From assembly GCA_963766995.1 (NCBI GenBank), contig CAVYCE010000002.1, positions 62,001 to 126,000 on the forward strand: a stretch of 64,000 nucleotides of DNA, in the 5' to 3' direction. This document shows positions 52,282 through 61,459 of this stretch, in pieces. This stretch comes from Bog-473 sp963766995. Its GTDB lineage: Bacteria > Actinomycetota > Acidimicrobiia > Acidimicrobiales > RAAP-2. The position numbers and the translations under genes were made by a program. The notes below the pieces were generated by a model. That model was not told where the DNA came from, made no database searches, and was given only the letters and a program-made list of their open reading frames with translations. Each line of letters starts with the position of its first letter. The first letter of the stretch is position 1.

Positions 52282-53639
52282 TACTTGCCGCCGATGCGCA
52301 CCCGCAGCTTCATCGGGGTGGTACCGAATTCGAACTTCTCACGCAGCCCTCGCTCGATGTAGCGCATGTAGGTCTGGGGCAGTTTCCCATTGGTAAAGAG
52401 GGTAAAGGTGGGGGGATCGATCGCACCCTGCACGATGTATCGGATACGAGCCCGAGGTGCAGCCTGACGCAGCTGCAACTCCTGCACGGCTCGGTTCAGC
52501 GACCCGGTCGGCACCCGCTGGTGATAGGAGGTCACGGCGTCACGCAGGGCCGGCAAAATGCGATGAACGCCCTTGCCTGAACGAGCAGACATCTTCAGCA
52601 CCGGTGCACCACCCAAGAAGGCCAGACGGTCACCCACTCCGGCCAAGACATCGTCACGATCATCGACATCGACGAGGTCCCACTTGTTGAGGACGACGAT
52701 GGCCGGGCAGCCTGAGACGCCGATGCGTTCGGCCAATCGTTGGTCCTGATGGGAAGCGCCGATGGTGGCATCGATCACGAGCACAGCAATGTCAGCTCGC
52801 TCCAATGCCCGCAGAGCCCGCAGGACCGAGTGGTGCTCGGTGCCCCGTTCAGTCCGGGAGGGACGGCGCAGTCCGGCGGTGTCGATAAAACACACCGATC
52901 CGTCCACGGTGTCGACCACGGTGTCGATGGCGTCCCTGGTCGTGCCGGGCATGTCATGCACGATCGAGCGCTCTTCGCCAATGAGCTTATTAAACAGCGT
53001 CGACTTGCCGACGTTGGGACGCCCGATGATGGCCACCCGGGGAGTGCTCCCAGGTCCGGTGAGCTTCGCCCGCTCCACTCGCTCGTTGTTTTCCTCAGGG
53101 ATGACGGGCGGCAACAGTTCGACCACGGCATCGAGCAGATCTCCCGTGCCGCGTCCGTGCAGGGCGCTCACCATGTAGGGATCGCCCACACCCAAGGACA
53201 CGAACTCCCACGCCGCTGTTTCCCGGTTGGTGTCGTCCACCTTGTTGACCACCAGCTTCACCGGTGGACCGGCTCGCCGAATAACCTTGGCCGCATTGAG
53301 GTCTTCGTCGGTCAGGCCGACATTGACATCGACGACCAGAAGGATCACGTCTGCCTCAGCCAATGCCATCTCGGCCTGACGGCTGACCTTGGCATCGAGC
53401 GCGTCGCCGCCGGACAGCCACCCACCGGTGTCCATGATGGAGAACGGCACGCCCACCCACTCCGCCGTCAGCACTTTGCGGTCCCGGGTCACCCCGGGCT
53501 CTTCTTCCACCACGGCGGCCCGTTCGCCGACAATCCGGTTCACCAACGAGGACTTGCCCACGTTCGGTCGTCCGGCCACCACGACCATGGGCAGCCCGGA
53601 ACGAGGCGGAACGGCGTCTGCCACCACATCAGTACTCAT
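52281..53639 (-). CDS. der: Ribosome-assembly GTPase Der (EngA)
   Basis: A 452-residue protein with two tandem GTPase domains and a KH-like C-terminus. G1 motifs are GRPNVGKSSLVN near residue 23 and GRPNVGKSTLFN in the second domain; DTGGW and DTAGL are G3, and NKVD and NKWD are G4. Der acts in 50S subunit maturation. The ATG at 53639 overlaps the DUF512 stop (ATGA) and is preferred over GTG at 53648. Confidence 0.95.
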   Translation of the reverse strand: MSTDVVADAVPPRSGLPMVVVAGRPNVGKSSLVNRIVGERAAVVEEEPGVTRDRKVLTAEWVGVPFSIMDTGGWLSGGDALDAKVSRQAEMALAEADVILLVVDVNVGLTDEDLNAAKVIRRAGPPVKLVVNKVDDTNRETAAWEFVSLGVGDPYMVSALHGRGTGDLLDAVVELLPPVIPEENNERVERAKLTGPGSTPRVAIIGRPNVGKSTLFNKLIGEERSIVHDMPGTTRDAIDTVVDTVDGSVCFIDTAGLRRPSRTERGTEHHSVLRALRALERADIAVLVIDATIGASHQDQRLAERIGVSGCPAIVVLNKWDLVDVDDRDDVLAGVGDRLAFLGGAPVLKMSARSGKGVHRILPALRDAVTSYHQRVPTGSLNRAVQELQLRQAAPRARIRYIVQGAIDPPTFTLFTNGKLPQTYMRYIERGLREKFEFGTTPMKLRVRIGGK

Positions 53640-55036
53640 GCCGCGCACCCCACTCGGAATGATCGTCCATCAAGAGCGGCCCGCAGTGAGGCGCCATCGG
53701 TGGGCACCACTTCGACCGCAACCGGCAGGTCAGCCAAGGTGAGACCATCGAGAAAACGACCCTCATTAAGACAGGCGTCAGGCAAGAGATAACGGCGCCC
53801 ACTCGGAGCCGCCGCCAAGGCTCGCGAAATGTCCTCGCCCGTCAGCAACCCGGCCACGCCGATATTTCCACCGAAAAAGTCGTTCTCGATCGACTGCAGG
53901 CTGACGTCATTCCGCGCATGCTCGGCCAACAATGGCCCCAGGATCCGGGCACCGTAGGTACCGGTCAGCACGGTGACCGGACGATCATCGGACCCGGAGG
54001 GCGGCCCACTCTCAACCGCTGGCAAGACGCGCACCGCTCGATACCCCTCGGCCGGCGCCGCATCGACGGAAGCGAAGAAGCCGTGCCGGACCCCGCCCGG
54101 TCCACTCGAGGCGGGCTGGGTAAAACCATTGATGAAGGCACGTGCCATTCCGATTCCGTTCTCGTGCTGCGGATACTCGTCGTAGACGTGAGCCGACGGG
54201 AACGGTCGCCCGGCCAGCAAGTAGTACTCGTCCGCCACGTAGGCCAACCGGCGCCCCAGCACCTTGGAGTAGATCTTCTGCCATTCCGTGACCGTGTCGA
54301 CCACGAAATCAGCCTCTTCGACCGTATGAGACCGCATCGTCGGCTCGTTCGAGAACTGACTGATGCCCAGCGGGACAGCACCCACCGAGGCCAGTGTCGG
54401 GTATTGGTCCAAAATCCCGGCCAGCGTGTCTTCCAGCTCAAGCCCGTCATTCACGCCGGGGCATACCACGATCTGGCCATGTACCTCAATGCCGGCATCG
54501 AGCAACACGCTGAGCCAACGCAGGCTGGTGGCCCCCTTGGGGTTCCGGAGCATGTCGGCTCGCAGCTCGGGGTTGGTGCTGTGGATGGAGACGAACAATG
54601 GTCCCAGTCGCTCGGTGATGATGCGTTCGGCGTCGAGCTCGGTAAATCTGGTCAGCGTGGTGAAGTTCCCGTACAGGAAGGACAAGCGGTAGTCGTCATC
54701 CTTCAGGTAGAGCGACTTTCGCATGCCCTTGGGCAGCTGGTAGATGAAGCAAAAGGCGCAGTGGTTGTCGCACGTCCGGATACGGTCGAACACGGCCGAC
54801 GACACTTCGACCCCGAAGGGCTCCCCCACCGCTTTTTCGATGGTGACGAGGCGCGGCAGGGCAGCTCCGGCGCGCTTGACCATGACCTTGAGGTCATCGG
54901 CGTCGCAGAGCTGCTGAAAATCGATGACGTCGCGCGGCTCCTGGCCGTTGAGGGAGAGGAGCTCATCACCCACGGCCAATCCGGCCCGGGCTGCCGGCGA
55001 CGCCTCGGTGACCGAAGTCACCGTGGGAGCGGACAT
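53636..55036 (-). CDS. DUF512 radical SAM-like protein with N-terminal PDZ domain
   Basis: A 466-residue protein. The first 70 residues are a PDZ-like domain (SPAARAGLAVGDELLSLNGQ), and the core has RTCDNHCAFCFIYQLPKGM with a C-x3-C-x2-C cluster motif. The C-terminal DUF512 region includes LTGTYGARILGPL. The family sits next to der in many bacteria; its reaction is unknown. The four-base overlap with der indicates joint translation. A TAACCT box 6 bases upstream of ATG suggests a leaderless start. Confidence 0.88.
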   Translation of the reverse strand: MSAPTVTSVTEASPAARAGLAVGDELLSLNGQEPRDVIDFQQLCDADDLKVMVKRAGAALPRLVTIEKAVGEPFGVEVSSAVFDRIRTCDNHCAFCFIYQLPKGMRKSLYLKDDDYRLSFLYGNFTTLTRFTELDAERIITERLGPLFVSIHSTNPELRADMLRNPKGATSLRWLSVLLDAGIEVHGQIVVCPGVNDGLELEDTLAGILDQYPTLASVGAVPLGISQFSNEPTMRSHTVEEADFVVDTVTEWQKIYSKVLGRRLAYVADEYYLLAGRPFPSAHVYDEYPQHENGIGMARAFINGFTQPASSGPGGVRHGFFASVDAAPAEGYRAVRVLPAVESGPPSGSDDRPVTVLTGTYGARILGPLLAEHARNDVSLQSIENDFFGGNIGVAGLLTGEDISRALAAAPSGRRYLLPDACLNEGRFLDGLTLADLPVAVEVVPTDGASLRAALDGRSFRVGCAA

Positions 55037-55042
55037 AACACC

Positions 55043-55048
55043 AGGTTA
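55043..55048 (-). promoter_or_regulatory. -10 box (TAACCT) of the DUF512-der operon
   Basis: On the minus strand TAACCT ends exactly 6 bases before ATG at 55036. It would drive DUF512, der and the zinc-ribbon gene. Confidence 0.45.
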
Positions 55049-55074
55049 GTGCCCTTTTGCTCGCACTCCCGCCG

Positions 55075-55557
55075 TCAGGCCGAGGCGAAGTGCCCCGCCA
55101 AGCCAGTGATGCCCTTGGTCGATGATCCGATGGCCACCTTCAAGAGGCCGTGGAAGGGTCGGAGCAGCAGTCGCCCTTCTACACCGATCGTGGCGTTGAC
55201 CACCGTGGATCCGTCCGTCCCTGGCGCCAATGCGTAGTCCTCCACCATGGCAGCCAGGCCGGGCAGGTTGGCTGCCGTCAGCACAAAGGACATGCGGTGC
55301 CCCGGTTCCCACACCAAAAAGCGCTCTTCGGCCCGAGTCGTGCCTACCCACACCGTTCGCCGCGCGCCCACGCCAGTGGCCTGGCCATCGACTTGGACCT
55401 TGCGCATGCCCGTGAACCAATTCGACCATCCCACGAGATCGGCCATGACGTCGAAAACGGCATCGGGGGCTGCGGCCACGGTGAACGATCGACTGATGAC
55501 GACGGGCGCCTGCGCGGCCCAATCGGCGCTGCGATCCTGGAGCGGGAAGTTCGGCAT
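55075..55557 (-). CDS. START/SRPBCC-type lipid- or ligand-binding protein
   Basis: A 160-residue protein of the polyketide-cyclase/START fold. The pattern SRSFTVAAAPDAVFDVMADL WSNW is the usual first strand and helix, and the C-terminal helix ends RPFHGLLKVAIGSSTKGI. It should bind a hydrophobic ligand, which is unknown. The start at 55557 (MPNFPLQDR) is preferred because longer frames cover the ispH promoter. It is divergent from ispH with 38 bases between. Confidence 0.75.
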   Translation of the reverse strand: MPNFPLQDRSADWAAQAPVVISRSFTVAAAPDAVFDVMADLVGWSNWFTGMRKVQVDGQATGVGARRTVWVGTTRAEERFLVWEPGHRMSFVLTAANLPGLAAMVEDYALAPGTDGSTVVNATIGVEGRLLLRPFHGLLKVAIGSSTKGITGLAGHFASA

Positions 55558-55582
55558 AAAGAGCACTCTTGCAGAGTCCCGG

Positions 55583-55588
55583 TAGCGT
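55583..55588 (+). promoter_or_regulatory. -10 box (TAGCGT) of ispH
   Basis: TAGCGT ends 7 bases before the GTG at 55596 and supports that start over codons further upstream. Confidence 0.45.
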
Positions 55589-55595
55589 AGGCACC

Positions 55596-56648
55596 GTGTC
55601 CACAGTGGATCGGGTCCTCCTGGCAGAACCACGGGGCTTCTGCGCCGGAGTCGAAAAGGCCATCAAGGCGCTGGCCTGGATGGTTCGCGTCTTCGAACCG
55701 CCGGTGTACTGCTACCACGAGATCGTGCACAACCGGCACGTCGTGGACCGCTTCCGAGCCCAAGGTGTCATCTTCGTCGACGACATCGCCGAGGTCCCCT
55801 CCGGCGCACCCCTCATGCTGAGCGCCCACGGCTCGGCCCCAGAAGTCGTTGAAGCCTCGCGGGCCCGCGGCGGCGTCGTGGTGGATGCCGTCTGCCCATT
55901 GGTCACCAAGGTCCACCATGAGATGAAGGTCCGAAGCCGCAAGGGATACACCGTCTTGTACGTCGGCCATGCCGGACATGAAGAGGCGGTCGGCACCATG
56001 GCCGTGGCGCCGGAATCAGTCCGCCTGGTCGAGCACGAAGAAGATCTCGATGCCCTGGGCGACCTCGGTGGCAGTGAAGCCCCCGTGGCTCTCCTGGCCC
56101 AGACCACCCTCAGCCACGACGAATGGCGAGGCCTGATGGAATCAGCCCGCCAACGCTTCCCCGATCTCTGGATGCCCAACCGGAGCGATCTCTGCTTTGC
56201 CACCACCAACCGTCAGGCTGCCCTCAAGGCCATCGCCAGTGAGGCCGACGCCGTGGTAGTCATCGGCTCGGCCAACTCTTCCAACACGGTGGCCCTCGAA
56301 ACGGTGGCCCTGGCCTCGGGTTGCCCCCGAGTCCTCCGCATCAACGAAGCAGACGAACTTCCCGACGACCTGCACGGCACCGTTGGTGTGACGGCGGGCG
56401 CTTCGGCCCCTGAAGCCCTTGTGCAAGAGGTGATCGCCCGCCTCGCTCCCCGCTATGGGGTGACCGAAGTCACCGAAACCACTGAGGACGAGTACTTCCC
56501 ACCTCCACCGGAGCTTCGTGAGCTCCTGCGGGCGGTAGGCAACACGCTGGGCTTTCTCGCTGGTCGGCCCTATGCCGACCGGGCCGACCCAGCAGCCGAG
56601 GACCGGGCCATCTCTGCGGCCGACGTCCTCGACATGTTGGCCTCGTAA
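55596..56648 (+). CDS. ispH: 4-hydroxy-3-methylbut-2-enyl diphosphate reductase
   Basis: A 350-residue iron-sulfur enzyme, the last step of the MEP isoprenoid pathway. Three cluster cysteines are in PRGFCAGV, DAVCPLVTK and SDLCFATTNRQ, and AQTTLSHDEW holds active-site residues. GTG at 55596 (VSTVDRVLLAEPRG) is chosen because it gives the normal N-terminus and follows a -10 box. It is the first of four plus-strand genes. Confidence 0.95.
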   Translation: MSTVDRVLLAEPRGFCAGVEKAIKALAWMVRVFEPPVYCYHEIVHNRHVVDRFRAQGVIFVDDIAEVPSGAPLMLSAHGSAPEVVEASRARGGVVVDAVCPLVTKVHHEMKVRSRKGYTVLYVGHAGHEEAVGTMAVAPESVRLVEHEEDLDALGDLGGSEAPVALLAQTTLSHDEWRGLMESARQRFPDLWMPNRSDLCFATTNRQAALKAIASEADAVVVIGSANSSNTVALETVALASGCPRVLRINEADELPDDLHGTVGVTAGASAPEALVQEVIARLAPRYGVTEVTETTEDEYFPPPPELRELLRAVGNTLGFLAGRPYADRADPAAEDRAISAADVLDMLAS

Positions 56649-56673
56649 GGGACATCGGCGCGAAGATACGAAC

Positions 56674-57216
56674 GTGACCTTTACCAGGATGGATGAGTCG
56701 ACCGCGGCCGAATGGCAGCACATTGTGGTCGAGACCATGGAGCATCAACCCCGGGTGGCCGATCGAGTGTTGAGCATGTTGGCCTCGCTCGAGGAGATCA
56801 CCGACGGCTTCGCGGTGGATCAGTTGATCCATTCGCTGCAGACCGCCACCCGAGCCGAAGAGGCCGGGGCTTGCACCGAGGTGGTGGTGGCGTCTCTCTG
56901 CCATGACATCGGCAAGGCGGTGTCGGTGTTCAATCACCCTCGCATTGCGGCCGAGATCCTTCGCCCGTATGTGAGCGACGAGACGTTCCACATGATCTTG
57001 ACCCACCAGGACTTCCAAGGTCGCCACTACTACGAGTACATCGGCCAGGACCCCAACGCGCGGGACCAGCATGTCGGCCAGCCCTTCTTCGCGCTGGCCG
57101 AGCAGTTCGCCGACGAATGGGACCAGATCAGCTTCGATCCGAACTACCCCACCAAGCCATTGTCCCATTTCGAACCCATGGTGCGCGAGGTATTCGGCTC
57201 CCTGCATTCACGTTGA
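56674..57216 (+). CDS. HD-domain phosphohydrolase
   Basis: A 180-residue protein. The metal-binding HD motif is VASLCHDIGKAVSVFNH, with later His residues at LTHQDFQGRHYYEYIG. The small form resembles phosphohydrolases linked to phosphonate or inositol-type metabolism, but the substrate is not known. GTG at 56674 (VTFTRMDEST) is preferred because relatives start like this; ATG at 56689 is possible. It follows ispH by 25 bases and overlaps the next gene. Confidence 0.8.
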   Translation: MTFTRMDESTAAEWQHIVVETMEHQPRVADRVLSMLASLEEITDGFAVDQLIHSLQTATRAEEAGACTEVVVASLCHDIGKAVSVFNHPRIAAEILRPYVSDETFHMILTHQDFQGRHYYEYIGQDPNARDQHVGQPFFALAEQFADEWDQISFDPNYPTKPLSHFEPMVREVFGSLHSR

Positions 57217-58043
57217 GCGCTCCTTCCAATTCGGCCCCGAGCGCCAGCATTCGCACGGATCCGGAGAAAGCCAAGCAGGTCATTGCGGCGTCGCGTCATG
57301 CCTTCGACGGCCGCTATCCCGATGTGCAACTCTCCCCCGTCGTTGGGCTCATTTGCGCCTACGAGGAAGAGGCCAACATCGGTGCTGTGTTGGCCGCGAT
57401 GCCAGCCACGGCATGCGGTCTCCCCGTCACCACCCTCGTGGTGGTGGATGGAGGCAAAGACAACACTGAGCAGGTATCGCTCGATGCAGGCGCCATCACC
57501 TTCGCCCTTACCGAGAATCTCGGCCACGGCTACGCCTTGCGAGTGGGCTATTCCCTGTGTGTCGAGCTGGGCGCCGAATACGTCATCACCCTCGATGCCG
57601 ATGGGCAAAATGATCCGGGCGAGATTCCCACCATGCTGCAGCCCCTGGTGGACAACGAGGCCGACTTCGTCGTGGCCTCCCGTCGACTGGGGCAGGACAC
57701 CACCACTGACCGCTTCCGCAAGGCCGGTGTGGTGGTGTTCTCGTGGGTCATGAGCCGAATGGGTGGCACCAAACTCACGGACACCTCGAACGGCTATCGC
57801 GCCCTGCGGGCCACCATGCTGGGTGACGTCGTCCACCGCCTCATCCAAACGCAGTATCAGACAGCCGAACTGCTGATCATCTGCATGAAGCGCGGCTGGC
57901 GAGTGACCGAACGGCCGACAGTGTGGCTCCCTCGAGCGTCGGGCACAACGAAGAAGGGCAAGAATTATCTCTTCGGATTCCGATATGGGCGAGTTGTCCT
58001 CGGCACGTGGTGGCGCTCGCGCCACGATACGCGGCATCCGTGA
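57213..58043 (+). CDS. Family 2 glycosyltransferase (dolichol-phosphate-mannose synthase-like)
   Basis: A 276-residue GT-A enzyme. LICAYEEEANIGAVLAAMP is the first nucleotide-binding block, VVVDGGKDNTEQ replaces the usual DDGSTD type strand, and ITLDADGQNDPGEIP contains the DxD metal site. It lacks membrane helices. It may transfer a sugar to polyprenyl phosphate, which would fit its place after ispH (isoprenoid). The TTG at 57213 overlaps the HD gene stop (TTGA). Confidence 0.82.
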   Translation: MSAPSNSAPSASIRTDPEKAKQVIAASRHAFDGRYPDVQLSPVVGLICAYEEEANIGAVLAAMPATACGLPVTTLVVVDGGKDNTEQVSLDAGAITFALTENLGHGYALRVGYSLCVELGAEYVITLDADGQNDPGEIPTMLQPLVDNEADFVVASRRLGQDTTTDRFRKAGVVVFSWVMSRMGGTKLTDTSNGYRALRATMLGDVVHRLIQTQYQTAELLIICMKRGWRVTERPTVWLPRASGTTKKGKNYLFGFRYGRVVLGTWWRSRHDTRHP

Positions 58044-59635
58044 CGGCACCCTCGCTGCGCATGTCTTCCCGACGAATCGGCCTTCTCGTGGGCATGACCG
58101 GCGCCGTCATCGCTTCACTCTGTGTCGTCATACCGAGCAGTGCCGCCTCGCCAGCATCTTCCATCTCCACCACCACCTCGGCCCAAGCCGTGGCGCGCGC
58201 CGAAGTGGACCACTACGCCGAACAACTCCCTCCGGGCACCGTGGTGAACTGCACGGCTCCCGCCGGAAATCCAGCGTTCGGCACCGCGGCATGGTACTTG
58301 CGTGACTTGGAGAACGAGTACTGCGCAACCGGCCGCCTCCAGGACGAACTGACCAATCCGGCATTCTCCGAAACCCTCTCGACCCAGACGCCGTCCCTGT
58401 ACTCCGCGGAGGTCCTGGCCCAGCTCGGGCACGCGGGACACCTCGACGGCGGCGTCACCACGTTGGTGCCCGGCGCCACGGCGGCCGACCCCTTCCGTAC
58501 CATCGACCGCTGGACCTCGGCCGGCTTGGGCCGGGTCACTCCCATCGCCTTCACTTCACTGGACGGCGCCGTCCTTAGGGGCTTCGTATTCGAACCACCA
58601 GCCAGTGATCCCCCCCCACCCGGCGGCTACCCCGGCGTCGTCATCACCGACGGTTCCATTCAGGGTTACCAGCAGCTGTACTTCTGGGCGGCAGAAGGGT
58701 TGGCCCAGAACGGTTACATGGTGATGACCTACGACGTCCAGGGACAGGGTGAGTCCGACCTCCTTCCCGCCAACTGCGCCACCCAACTCCTGGCGCAGGG
58801 CATGTGCACTGGAGTGCCCTATCAGCAGAATTACAACTTCTATCAAGGGGCCGAGGATTCACTGAATTTCTTCCTCTCCACCAAGGAAGTCCCGTACGGC
58901 GGTTCCTTCAATCCTGATGCCACCGACTTGAACTCTCACGACATCGCCTTGGCCGGGCACTCCCTCGGTGCGTCTGCGGTAAGCGAAGTGGGACAGTGCG
59001 ACAAGCGCGTCACCACCATCGTGGCCTGGGACGACCTCAGTGCCATTGCCAACTGCCAGGGAGTGACCATTCCCCCGGCCGATCAAAGTCCCACCCTGTT
59101 GCACGCTTCTGCGCTCGCCCTGACCAATGACTACTTCTTGAATCCCGAACCAATGACGTCGGCGCCGAGCGAGCACGCCAAAGACCCTGGGTACCGCCAG
59201 CTCGTGGCGGCCGGGCTGAGCTCCGAAGAAGTGGCCATCAGGGGGACGACCCACCTCACCTACACCTACATCCCGTACGTGCTCCCGGCGGGGTCGCTGA
59301 GCGAACGGGTGGCCTTCTATTACACGCTGGCCTGGCTCAACTACACCTTGCGCTGGTCAGCTCAGGGCTACAAAGAGCTCATTGCCACCACCTTCGACCA
59401 CAGCGCAGATCGTGTCTCCATCGGCGCGGGCACGTACAACTTGGCGCAGGCCCTGGCCGATCCGGGCAATGTCGCTGCCGGCAACGTGCCTTACGACATC
59501 GCCGGACTGCCAGTCCCTAACCTGATGTCGATCTATTACGAGTCTGAGTACTCGCTGAATAGTCCATTTGGCGGCCACACCGTGTGCCTCGACATACGCG
59601 CCGGATGCCCGGCGACGGCCCCGCCAACTCCCTGA
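58040..59635 (+). CDS. Secreted alpha/beta hydrolase
   Basis: A 531-residue exported enzyme. A signal peptide (IGLLVGMTGAVIASLCVV, about residues 12-29) precedes the mature region with AWYLRDLENEYC. The fold has YDVQGQGESDLLP and the elbow GHSLGASAVSEVGQ with the nucleophilic Ser. The substrate is unknown; large secreted actinobacterial hydrolases of this form include esterases and lipases. The GTG at 58040 overlaps the glycosyltransferase stop (GTGA); ATG at 58061 is an alternative. Confidence 0.8.
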   Translation: MTAPSLRMSSRRIGLLVGMTGAVIASLCVVIPSSAASPASSISTTTSAQAVARAEVDHYAEQLPPGTVVNCTAPAGNPAFGTAAWYLRDLENEYCATGRLQDELTNPAFSETLSTQTPSLYSAEVLAQLGHAGHLDGGVTTLVPGATAADPFRTIDRWTSAGLGRVTPIAFTSLDGAVLRGFVFEPPASDPPPPGGYPGVVITDGSIQGYQQLYFWAAEGLAQNGYMVMTYDVQGQGESDLLPANCATQLLAQGMCTGVPYQQNYNFYQGAEDSLNFFLSTKEVPYGGSFNPDATDLNSHDIALAGHSLGASAVSEVGQCDKRVTTIVAWDDLSAIANCQGVTIPPADQSPTLLHASALALTNDYFLNPEPMTSAPSEHAKDPGYRQLVAAGLSSEEVAIRGTTHLTYTYIPYVLPAGSLSERVAFYYTLAWLNYTLRWSAQGYKELIATTFDHSADRVSIGAGTYNLAQALADPGNVAAGNVPYDIAGLPVPNLMSIYYESEYSLNSPFGGHTVCLDIRAGCPATAPPTP

Positions 59636-59666
59636 AGTACAGGCGTCATATCAGTGACGCCCCAAT

Positions 59667-60407
59667 TCAATAGCGACCGGTTTTGTCCTTGGCCTCGTCA
59701 TAAACACCCTGCAGTTCCGTCACCAAAGTCTCGGTGGTGGCGTGCACCGATGTGCGAGACACCCGCCCTCCTCCGGTTCGTTCGGGTGGTGGAAGCGCCG
59801 GACCGATAACCAACTGAATGGTGTACGGCTTGGGCAACGCCTTGCCCTTCGGCATGGCCAGATCGGACGCTCCAATGCCAATGGGCACGATTGGGGCACC
59901 GGTACGGGCCGATAGGAACGCTGCCCCTTCCATCAAATTCTCAATAGCAGGACCTTCTCGTCGGGTCCCTTCCGGGAAGAGCACGAGCACCTGACCGCTC
60001 TTGAGCACTTCCTCAGCTCGCTGTAACGCTTCTCGGTCTGCCGATTCGCGATGGACCGGGAAGGCCCCGACGTAAAGAAGCAGCTTCCCCAACGACTTGT
60101 TCTTCCACATGGAGTCCTTGGTCATGAAGAAGAGCTTGCGCTTGGTGCAAAAGGCAGCAAATCCAAAATCGGCAAAGGATCGGTGCACCGGGGCCAGGAT
60201 GACCGGACCGGTGGCCGGGATGTACTGCTTTCCCACCACTTTGGGGCGAAACAAGGTCCACATCAGCATGGTGAAGATCCGGCGCAGGATGCGATAACCC
60301 ACGACGCGGGTGGGCTCGATGGCGAACTCCTGGTGCCGGCCCGGAGCCGCTGCGTGTTCGATTTCGGGTGAAACCTCTGTACCGGCGCCCGGTTCATCTA
60401 CAGCCAT
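59667..60407 (-). CDS. plsC: 1-acylglycerol-3-phosphate acyltransferase (PlsC family)
   Basis: A 246-residue acyltransferase. The catalytic motif APVHRSFADFG (H-x4-D) is in the first third, and VLFPEGTRREG is the substrate block III. It adds the second acyl chain to make phosphatidic acid. The order aroA-cmk-plsC is common in actinobacteria. The ATG at 60407 overlaps the end of the cmk frame by ten bases. Confidence 0.88.
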   Translation of the reverse strand: MAVDEPGAGTEVSPEIEHAAAPGRHQEFAIEPTRVVGYRILRRIFTMLMWTLFRPKVVGKQYIPATGPVILAPVHRSFADFGFAAFCTKRKLFFMTKDSMWKNKSLGKLLLYVGAFPVHRESADREALQRAEEVLKSGQVLVLFPEGTRREGPAIENLMEGAAFLSARTGAPIVPIGIGASDLAMPKGKALPKPYTIQLVIGPALPPPERTGGGRVSRTSVHATTETLVTELQGVYDEAKDKTGRY

Positions 60408-61459
60408 GACAACACCTCCTGGACTACATCGGGCACGTCTCGCTTCGTCGTATCGAGCACGTGGGCGTCATCGGCCGGACGAAGCGGCGACGCCACCCGC
60501 GTGGAATCAATGTGATCACGGCGGGCCACGCCGGCGGCAGATTCTTCCTTGCGGCGACGGGCCCGCTCTTCGGGCGAGGCGTCCAAATAGATCTTGATCG
60601 TGGCCTCAGGGAACACGACGCTGCCGATATCCCGTCCTTCGATCACCCCACCCCCGTGGGCTGAAGCCCATTGTCGCTGGCGCTTGACCAGCTCGGTACG
60701 TACCTCAGGATTGGCCGCCACCAAGGACACTGCAATGCCGACTTCAGGCGATCGGATCACATCGGTCACATCCACATCATTGATTACCACTCGATTGGCC
60801 GCGGTGATCACGGCGGTGGCAGCCAGGCTGGCCACCCCCGCGGCATCATCGGCGGCGATCCCCGTCTGCAAGGCCAGAGCCGCTACCGCCCGGTACATGG
60901 CGCCGGTATCGAGTCGCTCCAGACCCAATTCGGTCGCCAAGGCCCTAGAAAGGGTGGATTTCCCTGCACCGGCCGGTCCGTCAATGGCGATGATGAGCGC
61001 CTTGGGGGACGAAGCTCCTTCACCCCCGGCCAATCGACTCAATTCCTCGGCAAAGGAGGGGTAGCTCGTTTCTACAGCCTCGAAACCGGTGATGAGGCTG
61101 CGCTGTCCACCCTCTGCCGCCAGCGCCGCCACAGCCGCTGCCATCGCCATCCGATGGTCCCCCCGGCTGTCGAAGTGCGTGGCGTGTAGATGGCCCTGCG
61201 GTCCGACACCCGTAATGAAAAGGGTGTCACCCTCAGCGTGGGCGCCGGCACCGAACGCAGTCACCATGTCGATGACCGCGGCCAGTCGATCAACTTCTTT
61301 GATACGGAGCTCTCCCACATCCCGGAATTCCGTTACCCCTTCGGCCATCGCTGCGGCCACAGCGAGGGCCGGAATCTCGTCTAAGGAGGGAATCTCGCCC
61401 GCCTCAACCACGGTGCCTCGTAGCGGCCCAAAATCGGCGATCAACGTGGCCGTACGCGC
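60398..61459 (-). CDS. cmk: AroA C-terminal part fused to cytidylate kinase Cmk (downstream frame)
   Basis: This frame carries the last 145 or so residues of EPSP synthase (GPLRGTVVEAGEIPSLDEIP with the catalytic Asp, then VGELRIKEVDRL) and runs without a stop into CMP kinase: ALIIAIDGPAGAGKSTLSRA is the P-loop, GLERLDTGAMYRAVAAL and IEGRDIGSVVFP follow. Cmk phosphorylates CMP/dCMP and is normally essential. No start codon lies at the Cmk boundary, so the natural product seems to be an AroA-Cmk fusion. The frame is open up to 61525, but residues before about 61459 do not match AroA; the true upstream part is in another frame (61404-62333). Confidence 0.85.
   Translation of the reverse strand, partial: ARTATLIADFGPLRGTVVEAGEIPSLDEIPALAVAAAMAEGVTEFRDVGELRIKEVDRLAAVIDMVTAFGAGAHAEGDTLFITGVGPQGHLHATHFDSRGDHRMAMAAAVAALAAEGGQRSLITGFEAVETSYPSFAEELSRLAGGEGASSPKALIIAIDGPAGAGKSTLSRALATELGLERLDTGAMYRAVAALALQTGIAADDAAGVASLAATAVITAANRVVINDVDVTDVIRSPEVGIAVSLVAANPEVRTELVKRQRQWASAHGGGVIEGRDIGSVVFPEATIKIYLDASPEERARRRKEESAAGVARRDHIDSTRVASPLRPADDAHVLDTTKRDVPDVVQEVLSWL

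Noticed and set aside
53639..55237. Long plus-strand frame antisense to the DUF512 gene
   Set aside because: It is 439 codons long but has no recognisable motif and lies fully opposite a well-supported gene; its length reflects GC-rich codon bias.
58040..59635. Pseudogene status for the secreted hydrolase
   Set aside because: The frame is intact from signal peptide to end and the nucleophile elbow GHSLGAS is complete.
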